Shown here in pieces: positions 17,327 to 26,467 of a stretch of 64,000 nt of DNA. Position 1 is the stretch's first letter; every line of letters starts with the position of its first letter. Both the position numbers and the translations under genes were made by a program. A model generated the notes under the pieces. That model was not told the origin of the DNA. It worked only from the letters and a program-made list of their open reading frames with translations, and did not search any database. Source of the stretch: Armatimonadota bacterium (lineage in GTDB: Bacteria; Armatimonadota; HRBIN16); NCBI GenBank assembly GCA_026003195.1, contig BPGU01000002.1, positions 310,001 to 374,000 of the forward strand, written 5' to 3'.

Positions 17327-18829
17327 ATGGTTCACCGTAAGATGATGCTGCTCTCGTCGGCGATGCTGATGGCAATCGCCTGGGCGGTGACGGCAAATGT
17401 GCAACCGGAAACCACCCAGCCTGCTGCAGACAAGGCGCAGGAACAATGCGCCGACTGTCACGAGGAAGTGGTCAAAGTGCTTCAGCAACATGCGCACGCG
17501 GGCTTGAGCTGCTCGCAGTGCCACCCCAACGCGCTGGCTCACCAGAACGCAGACGACCCTTCTGAAGTGCTTCCGGTGGTGGATTTCCGTTCCGAAACCT
17601 GCGGCTCGTGCCACAAGTTCCAGTACGAGACTTACTTCACCAGTGAACCCGGCACCGCAGGCGAGTTCGGTGGCACACCTGCCGAGCCCAAAGAGCATCC
17701 GAAAACGAAGGACTTCCCTTTGTATAACAAGATCGTCGCAGGACACGGCTTCACCAAAGAGTACAACGAAGACCGGTCGCATCGCTACATCCTGCGTGAC
17801 CACATCGACATCCAGCGTGGTAAGAACCTTGCCTGCCTGAACTGCAAGTCCACGCAGGTCGCCTACTACTGGGGCAAGGAGTGGAAAGGGCTAGAGCTCA
17901 CCACAGACGGCGACGTGGTCGCCAAGTGGCAGGAAGCCATCCAGCGTATCCCCAAGGAGATGCAGGACTACGGCACCTCCTGCGCGCACTGCCATAATCC
18001 GCACACGGCACAGCTGCAAATCATCAATAAGGCTCTCCTCAACGCCATTGAACGACGCGGCGTGAACCCCTACTGGAAAGAGCGCAACGTCAATAGCTTC
18101 GCCAGGGCGGACAAGCAGCAAAAGGAGATCCTGGTGTGCGCCCAGTGTCACGTAGAGTACGTGTGCGGACCCGGCGCGGACAAGAAGGTACGCTTCGAGT
18201 TCAGCTGGCGCAAGGCGCGAGACCTGCACGACTACTACATGCAGCGCCACAAATACCAGCAGGACTGGGTGCACGAAATCATTGGGGAACCGCTCATCAA
18301 GAGCCAGCACCCCGAGACCGAAACTTTCTGGGAGAGCAAGTATGAGCGGGCAGGCGCATCGTGCGTCACCTGCCACATGCCGAAGGTGAACGTGAACGGA
18401 CGATGGCTCACCTCACACTGGCTGGTATCGCCTCTGCGTTACATCGATAAATACGTGAAGGGCGAAAAGCTGGGCGCTTATCCCTGTGGAGCCTGCCACA
18501 CTGTTTCTCCTCAAAACCTGCGGGAACAGGTGTTGCGCGTGCAGCGCCATGTGAACGAGGCGCAGAAGCGCGTGCAACAAGCACTGAGCGACAGCATCGA
18601 CGCCATCGCCGCCGCAAAACAGGCGAAAGCAGGCGGTAAAAGCGTGGACGAAGAAGTGCTCAAAAAGGCGGTGCTGCTACACCAGCAGGCGCATGTGCGC
18701 TGGGAGAATCTGGTGGTCTCCGAAAACAGCATGGGCTTCCACAATCCCGAAGAGGTGATGAAGGAGCTCAACGAGGCAGTAGACTACGCCCGCCAGGCAC
18801 AGATGCTGGCAACGCAGGCAGTGAAATAA
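17327..18829 (+). CDS. Octaheme cytochrome c nitrite reductase (ONR-like, NrfA-related)
   Basis: This exported 500-residue multiheme cytochrome should reduce nitrite to ammonium with six electrons. It has a signal peptide (about residues 1-23) and eight covalent heme motifs: CADCH (41-45), CSQCH (62-66), CGSCH (92-96), the catalytic CLNCK (170-174), CAHCH (219-223), CAQCH (271-275), CVTCH (346-350) and CGACH (387-391). Active-site residues known in NrfA/ONR can be matched: Arg near 150, Tyr278 in CHVEY, and His328 in QHPE. NrfA has five hemes with CxxCK first. Here three hemes precede it, as in octaheme nitrite reductases such as that of Thioalkalivibrio. No NrfH-type quinol oxidase gene is adjacent. 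ATG 17327 has GGAGG upstream. A C-terminal helical region follows heme 8. Confidence 0.9.
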   Translation: MVHRKMMLLSSAMLMAIAWAVTANVQPETTQPAADKAQEQCADCHEEVVKVLQQHAHAGLSCSQCHPNALAHQNADDPSEVLPVVDFRSETCGSCHKFQYETYFTSEPGTAGEFGGTPAEPKEHPKTKDFPLYNKIVAGHGFTKEYNEDRSHRYILRDHIDIQRGKNLACLNCKSTQVAYYWGKEWKGLELTTDGDVVAKWQEAIQRIPKEMQDYGTSCAHCHNPHTAQLQIINKALLNAIERRGVNPYWKERNVNSFARADKQQKEILVCAQCHVEYVCGPGADKKVRFEFSWRKARDLHDYYMQRHKYQQDWVHEIIGEPLIKSQHPETETFWESKYERAGASCVTCHMPKVNVNGRWLTSHWLVSPLRYIDKYVKGEKLGAYPCGACHTVSPQNLREQVLRVQRHVNEAQKRVQQALSDSIDAIAAAKQAKAGGKSVDEEVLKKAVLLHQQAHVRWENLVVSENSMGFHNPEEVMKELNEAVDYARQAQMLATQAVK

Positions 18830-18837
18830 ATCACCAG

Positions 18838-18864
18838 CGGGGGCAGACCTGTGGTCTGCCCCCG
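18838..18864. terminator. Strong hairpin between octaheme reductase and ilvD
   Basis: CGGGGGCAGACC and GGTCTGCCCCCG form a perfect 12-bp stem with a TGT loop, just after the reductase stop and before the 3' end of ilvD on the other strand. It can serve both convergent genes. There is no T-run, so it may be an RNA-stabilising hairpin rather than a classical terminator. Confidence 0.7.
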
Positions 18865-18886
18865 CCCTGCAATGACCTGCAACAGG

Positions 18887-20572
18887 TCAGGGCATCCTCA
18901 ACACCGCACCCGTGCTGGCACTGGTCGCCATCGCAGCGTAGCGACGCAGCCAGCCTTCGGGAATCTCGCGTTTCAATGGCTTCCATGCCTGTCGGCGACG
19001 GTTGAGCTCCTCCTCGCTCAGTTTCACCTCCAGACGCCCCTCGGGAATGTGGATGGAGATGATGTCACCCGGCTGCAGTAAGCCGATGGGACCGCCTTCC
19101 GCTGCCTCCGGCGAGACGTGCCCGATACATGCCCCCCGCGTGCCGCCGGAGAAACGCCCGTCGGTAATCAACGCCACCTTGTCGCCTAAGCCCTGCCCCA
19201 TGATGTAACTGGTGGGCGCAAGCATCTCCTGCATGCCGGGTCCGCCTTTGGGACCCTCGTAACGAATCACCACCACGTCGCCGGGCTTCACCTTGCCGTT
19301 CAGAATGCCCTCGCACGCCTCCTCCTGGCTTTCAAAGATGACGGCAGGTCCCTCGAACACCAGCATCTTCGGGTCTACACCGGCGGTCTTCACCACCGCT
19401 CCTTCGGGGGCGAGGTTGCCGAACAGTACCGTCAGCCCACCGCTCTGCGAATACGCCTTCTCAATGGGGCGGATGCACTCAGGGTCCAGAATACGCGCGT
19501 CGGCGATGTTCTCACCCAGCGTCTTACCCGTCACCGTCAGGCAATCCAGATGCAGTAGCCCTTCCACGCGCGTCAGCTCCTTCAGGATCGCGCTAATGCC
19601 CCCTGCCCTGTCCACGTCTTCGATGTGGTAGTGGCTGCTGGGCGCGACCTTGCAAATATTGGGCGTGCGTTTCGAAATCTCGTTGATGCGGTTCAGGTCG
19701 TAATCGACGCCAGCCTCGTGCGCGATAGCCAGCGTGTGCAGCAGCGTGTTGGTGGAACCACCCATCGCCATGTCCAGCACGAAGGCGTTGTCGATGCTCT
19801 CGCGCGTCACGATGTCGCGCGGTTTGATGTCGCGCCGGACCAGTTCCATCAGCGCGAACGCCGCCCGACGGAACAGTTCCACCCGCGCAGGGTTGAGGTT
19901 GTCCTTTGTGCCCGCCAGAATGGTTCCGTTGCCGGGCAACGCCATGCCCAGCGCCTCGCACAGGCAGTTCATCGAGTTGGCGGTGAACATGCCTGAGCAC
20001 GAACCGCAGGTCGGACACCCGAAATCCTCCAGCACCTTCAGCTGGCGGTCGTCGATCTTTCCCGCCTTATATGCCCCGACGCCCTCGAAAACGGAGATGA
20101 GGTCTACCACCCTGCCGTCAGGCGTCTTGCCCGCCGCCATCGGCCCGCCGGAGACGAATACGGTGGGGATATTCAGGCGCATCGCCGCCATCAACATGCC
20201 GGGCACAATCTTGTCGCAGTTGGGAATACAAATCATGCCGTCAAAGCAGTGTGCCCGTACCATCGTCTCCACCGAGTCGGCAATCAGCTCGCGGCTGGGC
20301 AGAGAGTACTTCATGCCCGTATGTCCCATCGCGATTCCGTCGTCCACACCGATGGTGTTGAACTCGAAGGGCACACCTCCTGCCTCGCGGACTGCCTGCT
20401 TGACGATTTCGCCTACCTTATTCAGGTGCACATGTCCGGGAACAATCTCCACGAAGGAGTTACATACGGCGATAAAGGGCTTGTCCATATCCTCGTCCCG
20501 CACGCCCGTCGCCTTCAACAATGAGCGATGAGGCGCACGCTCGAAGCCTTTTTTGATCATGTCACTGCGCAT
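18887..20572 (-). CDS. ilvD: Dihydroxy-acid dehydratase
   Basis: This 561-residue Fe-S enzyme dehydrates dihydroxy-isovalerate and dihydroxy-methylvalerate to the 2-keto acids in valine and isoleucine synthesis, and so also supplies the precursor for leucine and pantothenate. Cluster-ligand and active-site motifs are present: the Cys in [33 protein letters not shown], and near the C-terminus the family sequence [24 protein letters not shown] 20572 begins [23 protein letters not shown], the usual N-terminus, with AGAGGTGAAG upstream; longer open frame upstream is not family sequence. It is separate from the ilvBNC operon at 40023 and convergent with the octaheme reductase gene. Confidence 0.97.
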   Translation of the reverse strand: MRSDMIKKGFERAPHRSLLKATGVRDEDMDKPFIAVCNSFVEIVPGHVHLNKVGEIVKQAVREAGGVPFEFNTIGVDDGIAMGHTGMKYSLPSRELIADSVETMVRAHCFDGMICIPNCDKIVPGMLMAAMRLNIPTVFVSGGPMAAGKTPDGRVVDLISVFEGVGAYKAGKIDDRQLKVLEDFGCPTCGSCSGMFTANSMNCLCEALGMALPGNGTILAGTKDNLNPARVELFRRAAFALMELVRRDIKPRDIVTRESIDNAFVLDMAMGGSTNTLLHTLAIAHEAGVDYDLNRINEISKRTPNICKVAPSSHYHIEDVDRAGGISAILKELTRVEGLLHLDCLTVTGKTLGENIADARILDPECIRPIEKAYSQSGGLTVLFGNLAPEGAVVKTAGVDPKMLVFEGPAVIFESQEEACEGILNGKVKPGDVVVIRYEGPKGGPGMQEMLAPTSYIMGQGLGDKVALITDGRFSGGTRGACIGHVSPEAAEGGPIGLLQPGDIISIHIPEGRLEVKLSEEELNRRRQAWKPLKREIPEGWLRRYAAMATSASTGAVLRMP

Positions 20573-20665
20573 CGCTTCACCTCTCGGTTCTGGTAGTTGG
20601 TGTAGATAAGGATACCACATTTGTACGGGGTTGCGCGATAGAGGGTACACTTTATCACCTTCCAC

Positions 20666-20695
20666 TTGCATCTCGCCAACGCAATATGTCATAAT
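20666..20695 (+). promoter_or_regulatory. Putative promoter for the desaturase gene
   Basis: TTGCAT (20666-20671) is separated by 18 bases from CATAAT (20690-20695), with an AT-rich stretch after it and the desaturase ATG 38 bases downstream. The 160-base gap between ilvD and this gene is divergent, and no clear ilvD promoter was identified in it. Confidence 0.45.
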
Positions 20696-20733
20696 AAATA
20701 GCCTTCGGGCAGACAACCTATCAGGCGGAGAGT

Positions 20734-21795
20734 ATGCAAACGAGTCCGAACCACCTCAAGCAGCTGGGGATGCAGTTAAAACCCTATACCCGACCGATTG
20801 TGTGGCGCAGTATCCTGCAGGTATTCAACACCTTTTTCCCCTTCTTCTTACTGTTCTACCTTTCGTATCGCGTTGCAGAACACCACTGGGCGTGGAGCAT
20901 TCCACTCAACATTCTGGCGGGACTGTTTCTGGTGCGCATCTTCATCTTGCAGCATGACGCCGGACACGGCTCTTTCTTCCCCAAACGCGCCGCCAACACC
21001 GCCCTGGGCTTCGTCTGCAGTATCCTGACGATGGTGCCCTATGCCGCATGGCAATATACGCACGCCATTCACCACTCTACCAGCAGCAATTTAGATAAGC
21101 GCGGCGTGGGCGACGTCTATACCATGACCCTGCAAGAGTACCTGCAGGCAACCCGCTGGCAAAGGTTGCGCTACCGCATCTTCCGCAACCCGCTGGTGCT
21201 GTATCTGATAGGACCCTTCGTGGTGTTCATGCTGGGCTATCGGATACCGATGGGCATCTCTCGACGAAAGCCCGCGCTGTTCCGTAGCGTGATGTACACG
21301 AACCTGGGCATCGCGCTGTATCTCACCGCCATCGTCTGGCTGTTCGGATGGAAAGCCCTGTGGCAGGTATATCTGCCCATCCAGTATGTAGCAAGTGCAG
21401 TGGGGCTATTCCTCTTCTACGTGCAGCACCAGTTTGAGGATACCTACTGGGAGCGTGACCCGCGCTGGGAGTTCCTGCGGGCGGGGCTAGAGGGTGCCTC
21501 CTACCTGCGCCTTCCGCGCGTGCTACAGTGGCTGACGGGCAACATCGGTTTTCACCATATCCATCACCTTGCACCACGCATCCCGAACTACCTGCTGGAA
21601 AAGGCTTACCGCGAGATCCCTGCCCTGCAGATGGCGCCCACCCTCAGCCTGAAGGACGCCATTCTGATTGCCTTCGCTGACCTGCACCTTTACGACGAGG
21701 AGCGCAAGCATCTGGTGGGGTTCCGCGATGCGGCTCGCCTGTTGCGTCAGCGAAAAGCCGAATCCGCGCTGAAACCTCAGATGGACAGGTCGTAA
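20734..21795 (+). CDS. Membrane fatty-acid desaturase
   Basis: This 353-residue integral membrane di-iron enzyme belongs to the FA_desaturase family (omega-6/delta-12 type). It introduces a double bond into membrane acyl chains. The three histidine boxes are visible: HDAGHG (near residue 75), HAIHH (near 111) and HIHH (near 275), each next to hydrophobic segments. The box spacing resembles that of DesA-type acyl-lipid desaturases. GGCGGAGAG precedes ATG 20734. It stands alone between the divergent ilvD and the heparinase-like gene. It may adjust membrane fluidity; the regiospecificity and electron donor are unknown. Confidence 0.9.
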   Translation: MQTSPNHLKQLGMQLKPYTRPIVWRSILQVFNTFFPFFLLFYLSYRVAEHHWAWSIPLNILAGLFLVRIFILQHDAGHGSFFPKRAANTALGFVCSILTMVPYAAWQYTHAIHHSTSSNLDKRGVGDVYTMTLQEYLQATRWQRLRYRIFRNPLVLYLIGPFVVFMLGYRIPMGISRRKPALFRSVMYTNLGIALYLTAIVWLFGWKALWQVYLPIQYVASAVGLFLFYVQHQFEDTYWERDPRWEFLRAGLEGASYLRLPRVLQWLTGNIGFHHIHHLAPRIPNYLLEKAYREIPALQMAPTLSLKDAILIAFADLHLYDEERKHLVGFRDAARLLRQRKAESALKPQMDRS

Positions 21796-21867
21796 GACAG
21801 GAAACTTTCCGCTCACGACGAAGCCTTCTACCAGAGAAACCATACGACGGTATGGCAGGAGGCACAG

Positions 21868-23941
21868 ATGGGCAGGCAGTCGTTGCCGGAGCATCCTCGG
21901 CTGCTTTTCAATCGGCAGGGCATTGAGGCACTGAAAGCGAGGATAGAACGCTGTGAATGGGCGCAGAAGCGGTGGCGCGTTTTACTGCAAAACGGCGAGG
22001 GGTGGCTGAAAGAAACCACTACCTTGCCCCCGCGAGGCGGGAACTGGTACCACTATTACGCCTGTCCAGAGCACGGCGCGGCTCTGCGCACGGGTGAGCG
22101 CATCGGCGAATGGCAGTGGGAGCACATCTGCCCGATAGACAATGAGCGCTTCCGCAGCGACCCCAGCCGCCCAGAACAGGATTACGACGGCTGCGTCATC
22201 ATGAACGTGCATGGACAGCTGGCAAACCGCGTGCGCGACCTGGGCATCCTTTATCAGGTGACCGGCGATCGGCGATACGCCCGCAAGGCGGCGGAGATTG
22301 CCCTGCAGTATGCCGAGCGCTACGCCTCCTATCCCCTGCACACCATTCGCGGTGAGGCGCGCATCGGCGGCGGCAAAGTGGGTCCGCAAACGCTGGACGA
22401 GGCGGTGTGGCTGATCCCGATGGCGCAGGGAACAGACCTGATTTGGGACACCCTTTCCCCCACCGAGCAGGACCTGCTGGCACAAAAACTCTTTCTGCCC
22501 GCTGCCCGCGAGGTCATCCTGCCCCACCAGCTGGGCGTGCATAACATCCAGTGCTGGAAAAACAGCGCGGTGGGGTTGGCTGGGCTGTTGCTGGCAGAGG
22601 AAGAGCTGATCCAACAGGCTATCCACCACCCAGAGCGAGGTTACTGGACCCAGATGCGCAAAGGCGTCACCGCCGATGGCGTGTGGTGGGAAGGCGCGTG
22701 GGGTTACCACTTTTACACGCTCTCCTCCCTCTGGCATCTGACCGAAGCGGCGCGCCACTGCGGTATAGACCTCTACGGTGAGGAGCTGAGGCGCATGTAC
22801 GATGCTCCCTTCCGCTTCGCCACGCCTAGCCTGCTGCTGCCCGCCTTCAACGATAGCACGGAGGTGAACCTGCGCTCACAAGCTCCTGCTTACGAGCTCG
22901 CCTATGCCCGCTACAAGAACCCCCTCTATGTGCAGTTGCTTGCCGCCAGCAACCGTGAGAACGACTACGCACTCTGGTTCGGGGTGGAATCCCTCCCGAA
23001 ACCGGGCGCGATGCGCTGGAGCAGCGCAAACTACCCCACCTCCGGGTACGCGATTCTGGCAAGAGGGCGTGGGGAGAAGGCGACCTGGCTCTGCCTGAAG
23101 TACGGTCCGCACGGCGGCGGACATGGGCACCCCGATAAGCTGCATCTGGAAATACACGCCGGAGGCTCGCCCGTCGCCGCCGACCCGGGTATGGCACGCT
23201 ATGGGGTTCCCATCCATGCCAACTGGTACCCGCACCACACTCGCTCATAACACGCTGGTGGTGGACGAAAACGACCAGCAGCCCACCGAGGGCAAGTGCC
23301 TGCAGTTCGGCAGTGCGAAAGGCGCGGAGTTTGTGGTGGCGGATGCCGGAGCTATCTACCCCGGCGTGCGGTTCATCCGCGCGGTTGCCCTGCTGAGCGA
23401 GGAGGTAGTGGTTGTGCTGGATTCGGTGCAATGCGAAGGGGAGCGTCTCTTAGATATCGCTCTTCATCTGCAGGGTTCCTGGCAAGACCTGCCCGCCGGG
23501 GCAACATGGCAACCCCCTTCCACCCGCGGTTACAGCTACCTGAACGAGGCGACCATCCGCCCGGTTCGGGAGACCATCGCTTTGCAGGTTCGCCGGAGTC
23601 AGAACAATATACTCACCGCAACGTTAGCCGGCGACGCCCCCTTCGAACTGATTACCGCGCTGGGCGTGGGCAAGCACTCGGAAGACCGCGTGCCGATGAT
23701 TCTCTGGCGCAGAAGAAGTAACACCCTACGGGCGGTATGGGCACTGCACCTGAAGGGCAAACACATGCAGGCGCGAGTGTTTTCTCCCCCTTCAGGCGGC
23801 GATGGAGCCTTTGCGGTGCAGATGACCCTGCCGGATGGACGGAAACGCCTGCTCGCGCTGAATCCGCAGGGCAAGCCGATTTCTCTGCAAACGCCCGATG
23901 GATCGATGTGGCGTGTGGAGGGCTACTTCGGGGTGCTGTAA
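21868..23941 (+). pseudogene. Heparinase II/III-family polysaccharide lyase, split by a frameshift
   Basis: Two overlapping frames make one protein of about 690 residues. The first (21868-23250) has an alpha/alpha-toroid N-terminal domain (DPSRPEQDYDGCVIM, HQLGVHNIQCWKNSAVGLAG) and the family motif HGGGHGHPDKLHLEIHAGG. It ends prematurely just after ANWYPHHTRS. The second frame continues TLAHNTLVVDENDQQP, the expected next segment, and runs to 23941 through the beta-sandwich domain. Removing one base in the CACCAC repeat around 23232-23237 joins PH directly to TLAHN. Such enzymes cleave uronic-acid polysaccharides. There is no obvious export signal. GGAGG precedes ATG 21868. It is either a recent pseudogene or a sequence error. 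Confidence 0.85.
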
Positions 23942-23971
23942 CGATGCGCGTGGCTCGTCCTGACGAACCGT

Positions 23972-23992
23972 TCGGCAGGAGCCTCGCCCTCC
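23972..23992 (+). repeat. Dispersed repeat R1, copy 1
   Basis: TCGGCAGGAGCCTCGCCCTC lies in the 78-base gap between the convergent heparinase-like and phosphohexomutase genes. Near-identical copies occur at 25499-25523 (inverted) and 51846-51865. The core GGCAGGAGCCT can pair with itself. It is too short to be a mobile gene. Confidence 0.6.
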
Positions 23993-24019
23993 GAGTTGTA
24001 CCTGAAGACGCGAGGGAAA

Positions 24020-25435
24020 CTACCCCGCTCCCACCAGCTTCTGCATCGCCTCTTTCAGCCCCTCCAGCGTCTGCCCATCGTGCGCCTCGATGTAGCACCG
24101 TATCAACGGCTCTGTACCTGACGGACGTACCAGCACCCACGCCTCTTCCTCCAGCAGCAGTTTCACGCCGTCCATGGGGTTCGTGCCCACCACGCGCAGT
24201 CCGTTCAAGCTGGCAGGAGGCTGCTCACGGAAGCGGCGCATCAGTTCGCTTTTTACCGATTCGTCCACATGCAGGTCGATGCGTTGTGTGTGGTACTCTC
24301 CCGTCTGCTGCGCCACCTGTGCCAGCGCCTGCTTCAGGGTCAACCCCTCCCTTGCTACCATCTCCGCCATCAGCAGGTCGGCGAGGATGCCGTCCTTTTC
24401 AGGGATATGCCCGATGATGCTTAGTCCACCGCTCTCCTCACCGCCGACCAGCGCGCCTGTTCGCGCCATGGTACTGCCCACCCATTTGAAACCGACAGGT
24501 GTTTCGTGCACCGTGATGTTGCCGTAACTGCGAGCGAGGGCGTCTATCTGGTGAGTGGTCGCCACCGTGCGTACCGCGTGCCCGCGTTCAGGCTGCATCT
24601 TGCGCAACAAGTACCACAGCGTGAGCACAATCACCTGATTGGCGGTCATCATCTCGCCGTCCGAGTCCACCACGCCGAAGCGATCAGCGTCGCCATCGGT
24701 AGCCAGACCGAGGTGCGCCCCGGTCGCCCGTACCCGTTCACCAAGCAGCTGCAGGTTCTGCGGGTTCGGGTCGGGCAGCGAGCCACCGAAAGCAGGATTG
24801 CGCTCGCCTTTAATCGTTTCCACCTGCGCACCTATTTCGCGCAGGAAATCGTCCACATAGCCTCGCCCTGTCGCGTAGAGTGGGTCAAACACCACCTTCA
24901 ATCCCGCCAGCGCGCGGGTGTCCAGCAGTTGATGCAGATGGGCAAAGTAGTCGGGACGAGGGTCTATCTTCCCTTTCAAGGCGGGGTCCCCGTTGCGTTT
25001 CACCGACTCAGGATGCTGCAGGCAGTAGGCGATTTGCTCCTCGATGGCATCGGTTGTTTCCGGCAAGGCGGGATGGCAGGTTTCGGGGATGAACTTGATG
25101 CCGTTATACTGGGGTGGGTTGTGCGAGGCGGTCAGCATGACCGCACCGGCAAGCCCTCTTGCCCGGATGGTGTACACGGTGACGGGCGTGGGAGTATCGC
25201 GGTCGGTGACCAGCGCGGGGATGCCGTTGGCGGTCAGCACATCGGCAATCAGGTCGGCGAAGAGGTCAGAGAGCAGGCGCGCATCATAGCCGATAACCAC
25301 TCCACGCTCCCAACCGTTGCGCGCTTTCACGTAGTTGGCGATTGCTTGCGCCACGATAGCCACATTGTCAAAGGTGAACTCGCGCGCCATCACAGCGCGC
25401 CAGCCATCGGTGCCGAATTTGATAAGAACGCTCAC
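24020..25435 (-). CDS. Phosphoglucomutase/phosphomannomutase (alpha-D-phosphohexomutase)
   Basis: This 471-residue enzyme interconverts hexose-6-phosphate and hexose-1-phosphate and so feeds nucleotide-sugar synthesis. All four signature loops are visible: the phosphoserine loop VMLTASHNPPQYNGIKF, the metal-binding DGDADRFGVVD, the sugar-binding GGEESGGLSI, and the phosphate-binding RPSGTEPLIRCY. It begins FGTDGWRAVMAREFT, typical of the family. The start is GTG 25435 (SVLIKFGTDG) with GGAGG upstream. Its upstream region overlaps the extended 3' end of the DUF3368 toxin gene. Whether it prefers glucose, mannose or glucosamine phosphate is not readable here. Confidence 0.94.
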   Translation of the reverse strand: MSVLIKFGTDGWRAVMAREFTFDNVAIVAQAIANYVKARNGWERGVVIGYDARLLSDLFADLIADVLTANGIPALVTDRDTPTPVTVYTIRARGLAGAVMLTASHNPPQYNGIKFIPETCHPALPETTDAIEEQIAYCLQHPESVKRNGDPALKGKIDPRPDYFAHLHQLLDTRALAGLKVVFDPLYATGRGYVDDFLREIGAQVETIKGERNPAFGGSLPDPNPQNLQLLGERVRATGAHLGLATDGDADRFGVVDSDGEMMTANQVIVLTLWYLLRKMQPERGHAVRTVATTHQIDALARSYGNITVHETPVGFKWVGSTMARTGALVGGEESGGLSIIGHIPEKDGILADLLMAEMVAREGLTLKQALAQVAQQTGEYHTQRIDLHVDESVKSELMRRFREQPPASLNGLRVVGTNPMDGVKLLLEEEAWVLVRPSGTEPLIRCYIEAHDGQTLEGLKEAMQKLVGAG

Positions 25436-26015
25436 GGCTTACCTTACCTCCTGTGTCATGTTCCGAACAAAATAGTACTCTGTCAAGGCTCAGTTTTCTG
25501 GAGGGCAGGCTCCTGCCGAGCCGTTGTTGTTGGCATTCACGGCTAAATTTGAGAATACGCTCCCTGATTTTAGCGGAAACCCACATAACCGAATCGCCCA
25601 ATTTCGACACATGCAGCTCAACTTTCTCGATGACACCACGAGATTTTGCTTCCAGTAAGACCTTCAAAGTTCCCCAAACCTGCAGACCTGCCGCTTGTGC
25701 GGTCCGGCGGGCAAGCATGTCATCAAGTAAAACAACCTTGTCTGGATTTTCTAAAGCCAAAGCTATCGCTGCGATTTCGCCAGCACCCAAATCTAAAGCA
25801 AGCCATTCGGACGGAGCGGATTTTGGATTGACGACTTTCAGCCATGGGCAATCGTCGGGATTGGGGACATCGTAACCTTTACTTCTGCCTGTTTGCAATT
25901 CATTTTTGACGGCTTCTGGAATCCAAATCTCATCGAATAATTGCGTGAGCCACTCTATACCGCCGATACGGTAAAGATAAAGCAGTGGCGAGGTATTGCT
26001 GACAGCGTTAAGCAT
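25368..26015 (-). CDS. DUF3368/PIN-like toxin with an abnormal C-terminal extension
   Basis: The N-terminal about 165 residues match the DUF3368 PIN-like toxin family: AVSNTSPLLYLYRIGG with the first acidic-site region, IWIPEAVKNEL, LDLGAGEIAAIALALE, VVLLDDMLARRTA, and VWGTLKVLLEAKSRGVIEKV. These proteins are predicted RNases held by a UPF0175 antitoxin. The family normally ends near KIRERILKF. Here the frame continues for about 50 low-complexity residues through repeat R1 and into the start of the phosphohexomutase gene, overlapping it by 68 bases. The natural stop was probably lost when the repeat entered. ATG 26015 is chosen; an in-frame TTG 26036 overlapping the antitoxin stop is the alternative. 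Confidence 0.8.
   Translation of the reverse strand: MLNAVSNTSPLLYLYRIGGIEWLTQLFDEIWIPEAVKNELQTGRSKGYDVPNPDDCPWLKVVNPKSAPSEWLALDLGAGEIAAIALALENPDKVVLLDDMLARRTAQAAGLQVWGTLKVLLEAKSRGVIEKVELHVSKLGDSVMWVSAKIRERILKFSRECQQQRLGRSLPSRKLSLDRVLFCSEHDTGGKVSRERSYQIRHRWLARCDGARVHL
25499..25523 (-). repeat. Dispersed repeat R1, copy 2 (inside the toxin 3' extension)
   Basis: On the minus strand this reads GCTCGGCAGGAGCCTGCCCT, nearly the same as the copies at 23972 and 51846, and it includes the hairpin GGCAGG-AG-CCTGCC. It sits exactly where the DUF3368 toxin should end. Confidence 0.6.
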
Positions 26016-26025
26016 GGGCGTTTTC

Positions 26026-26259
26026 TCAATCGTCAAGTTCCGCCGGAAGGGGGAAAACCTTATAGCGATTCAAACTGAGTAAAAACTCAACTCTGGACAT
26101 TCCCGCAAGCTCAGCAGCCCTTCCAGAGGAAAGTCTGTCCATCTCGTACAGCTTGACAGCCGCTAAGATACGAATTTCGCGCCCGAAAGTCTCGGCGTCC
26201 GTCTTTTCTGCAAGAAGAACCTTGTCTGGTATCTCAATCGCAATTTGCCGAAGAGCCAT
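26026..26259 (-). CDS. UPF0175-family antitoxin
   Basis: This 77-residue protein is the antitoxin partner of the DUF3368 toxin directly downstream. It begins MALRQIAIEIPDKVLLAEK and carries a small helix-turn-helix-like core, REIRILAAVKLYEMDRLSSG followed by RAAELAGMSRVEFLLSLNRY, which is the UPF0175 signature. The C-terminal VFPLPAELDD is typical as well. Such proteins bind their own promoter and the toxin. ATG 26259 follows GGGAGGGATGGAG. The order antitoxin-then-toxin with near-zero spacing is normal for type II systems. A minus-strand TATAAT near 26410 could be its promoter. Confidence 0.85.
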   Translation of the reverse strand: MALRQIAIEIPDKVLLAEKTDAETFGREIRILAAVKLYEMDRLSSGRAAELAGMSRVEFLLSLNRYKVFPLPAELDD

Positions 26260-26467
26260 ATCTCCATCCCTCCCTTCAGCGACGGAGTCGCTGTCCGCTG
26301 CGCACGGTGTCAGACGCACCATCTCAACCCTGCACGTCTCGTCACCTTCGCACAACGATTCCCCCTGCAGGCGAGCCGCCTGACTATCGCCACACTCTTC
26401 GCTATTATAGCACAAAGGCAGGCAAGATGCGACCGCAACATCAGTTTCTGCAGCCTCTCGAGTTTGG

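Noticed and set aside
17327-18829. Plain pentaheme NrfA
   Set aside because: Eight heme motifs were counted and the CxxCK motif is fourth, so the ONR-type call fits better.
19734-20531. 265-codon plus-strand frame within ilvD
   Set aside because: Antisense shadow of a canonical IlvD; no ribosome-binding site, Ser/Pro-rich composition.
24506-25546. 346-codon plus-strand frame opposite the phosphohexomutase gene
   Set aside because: Mirror frame of a gene with all four catalytic loops; no recognisable domain.
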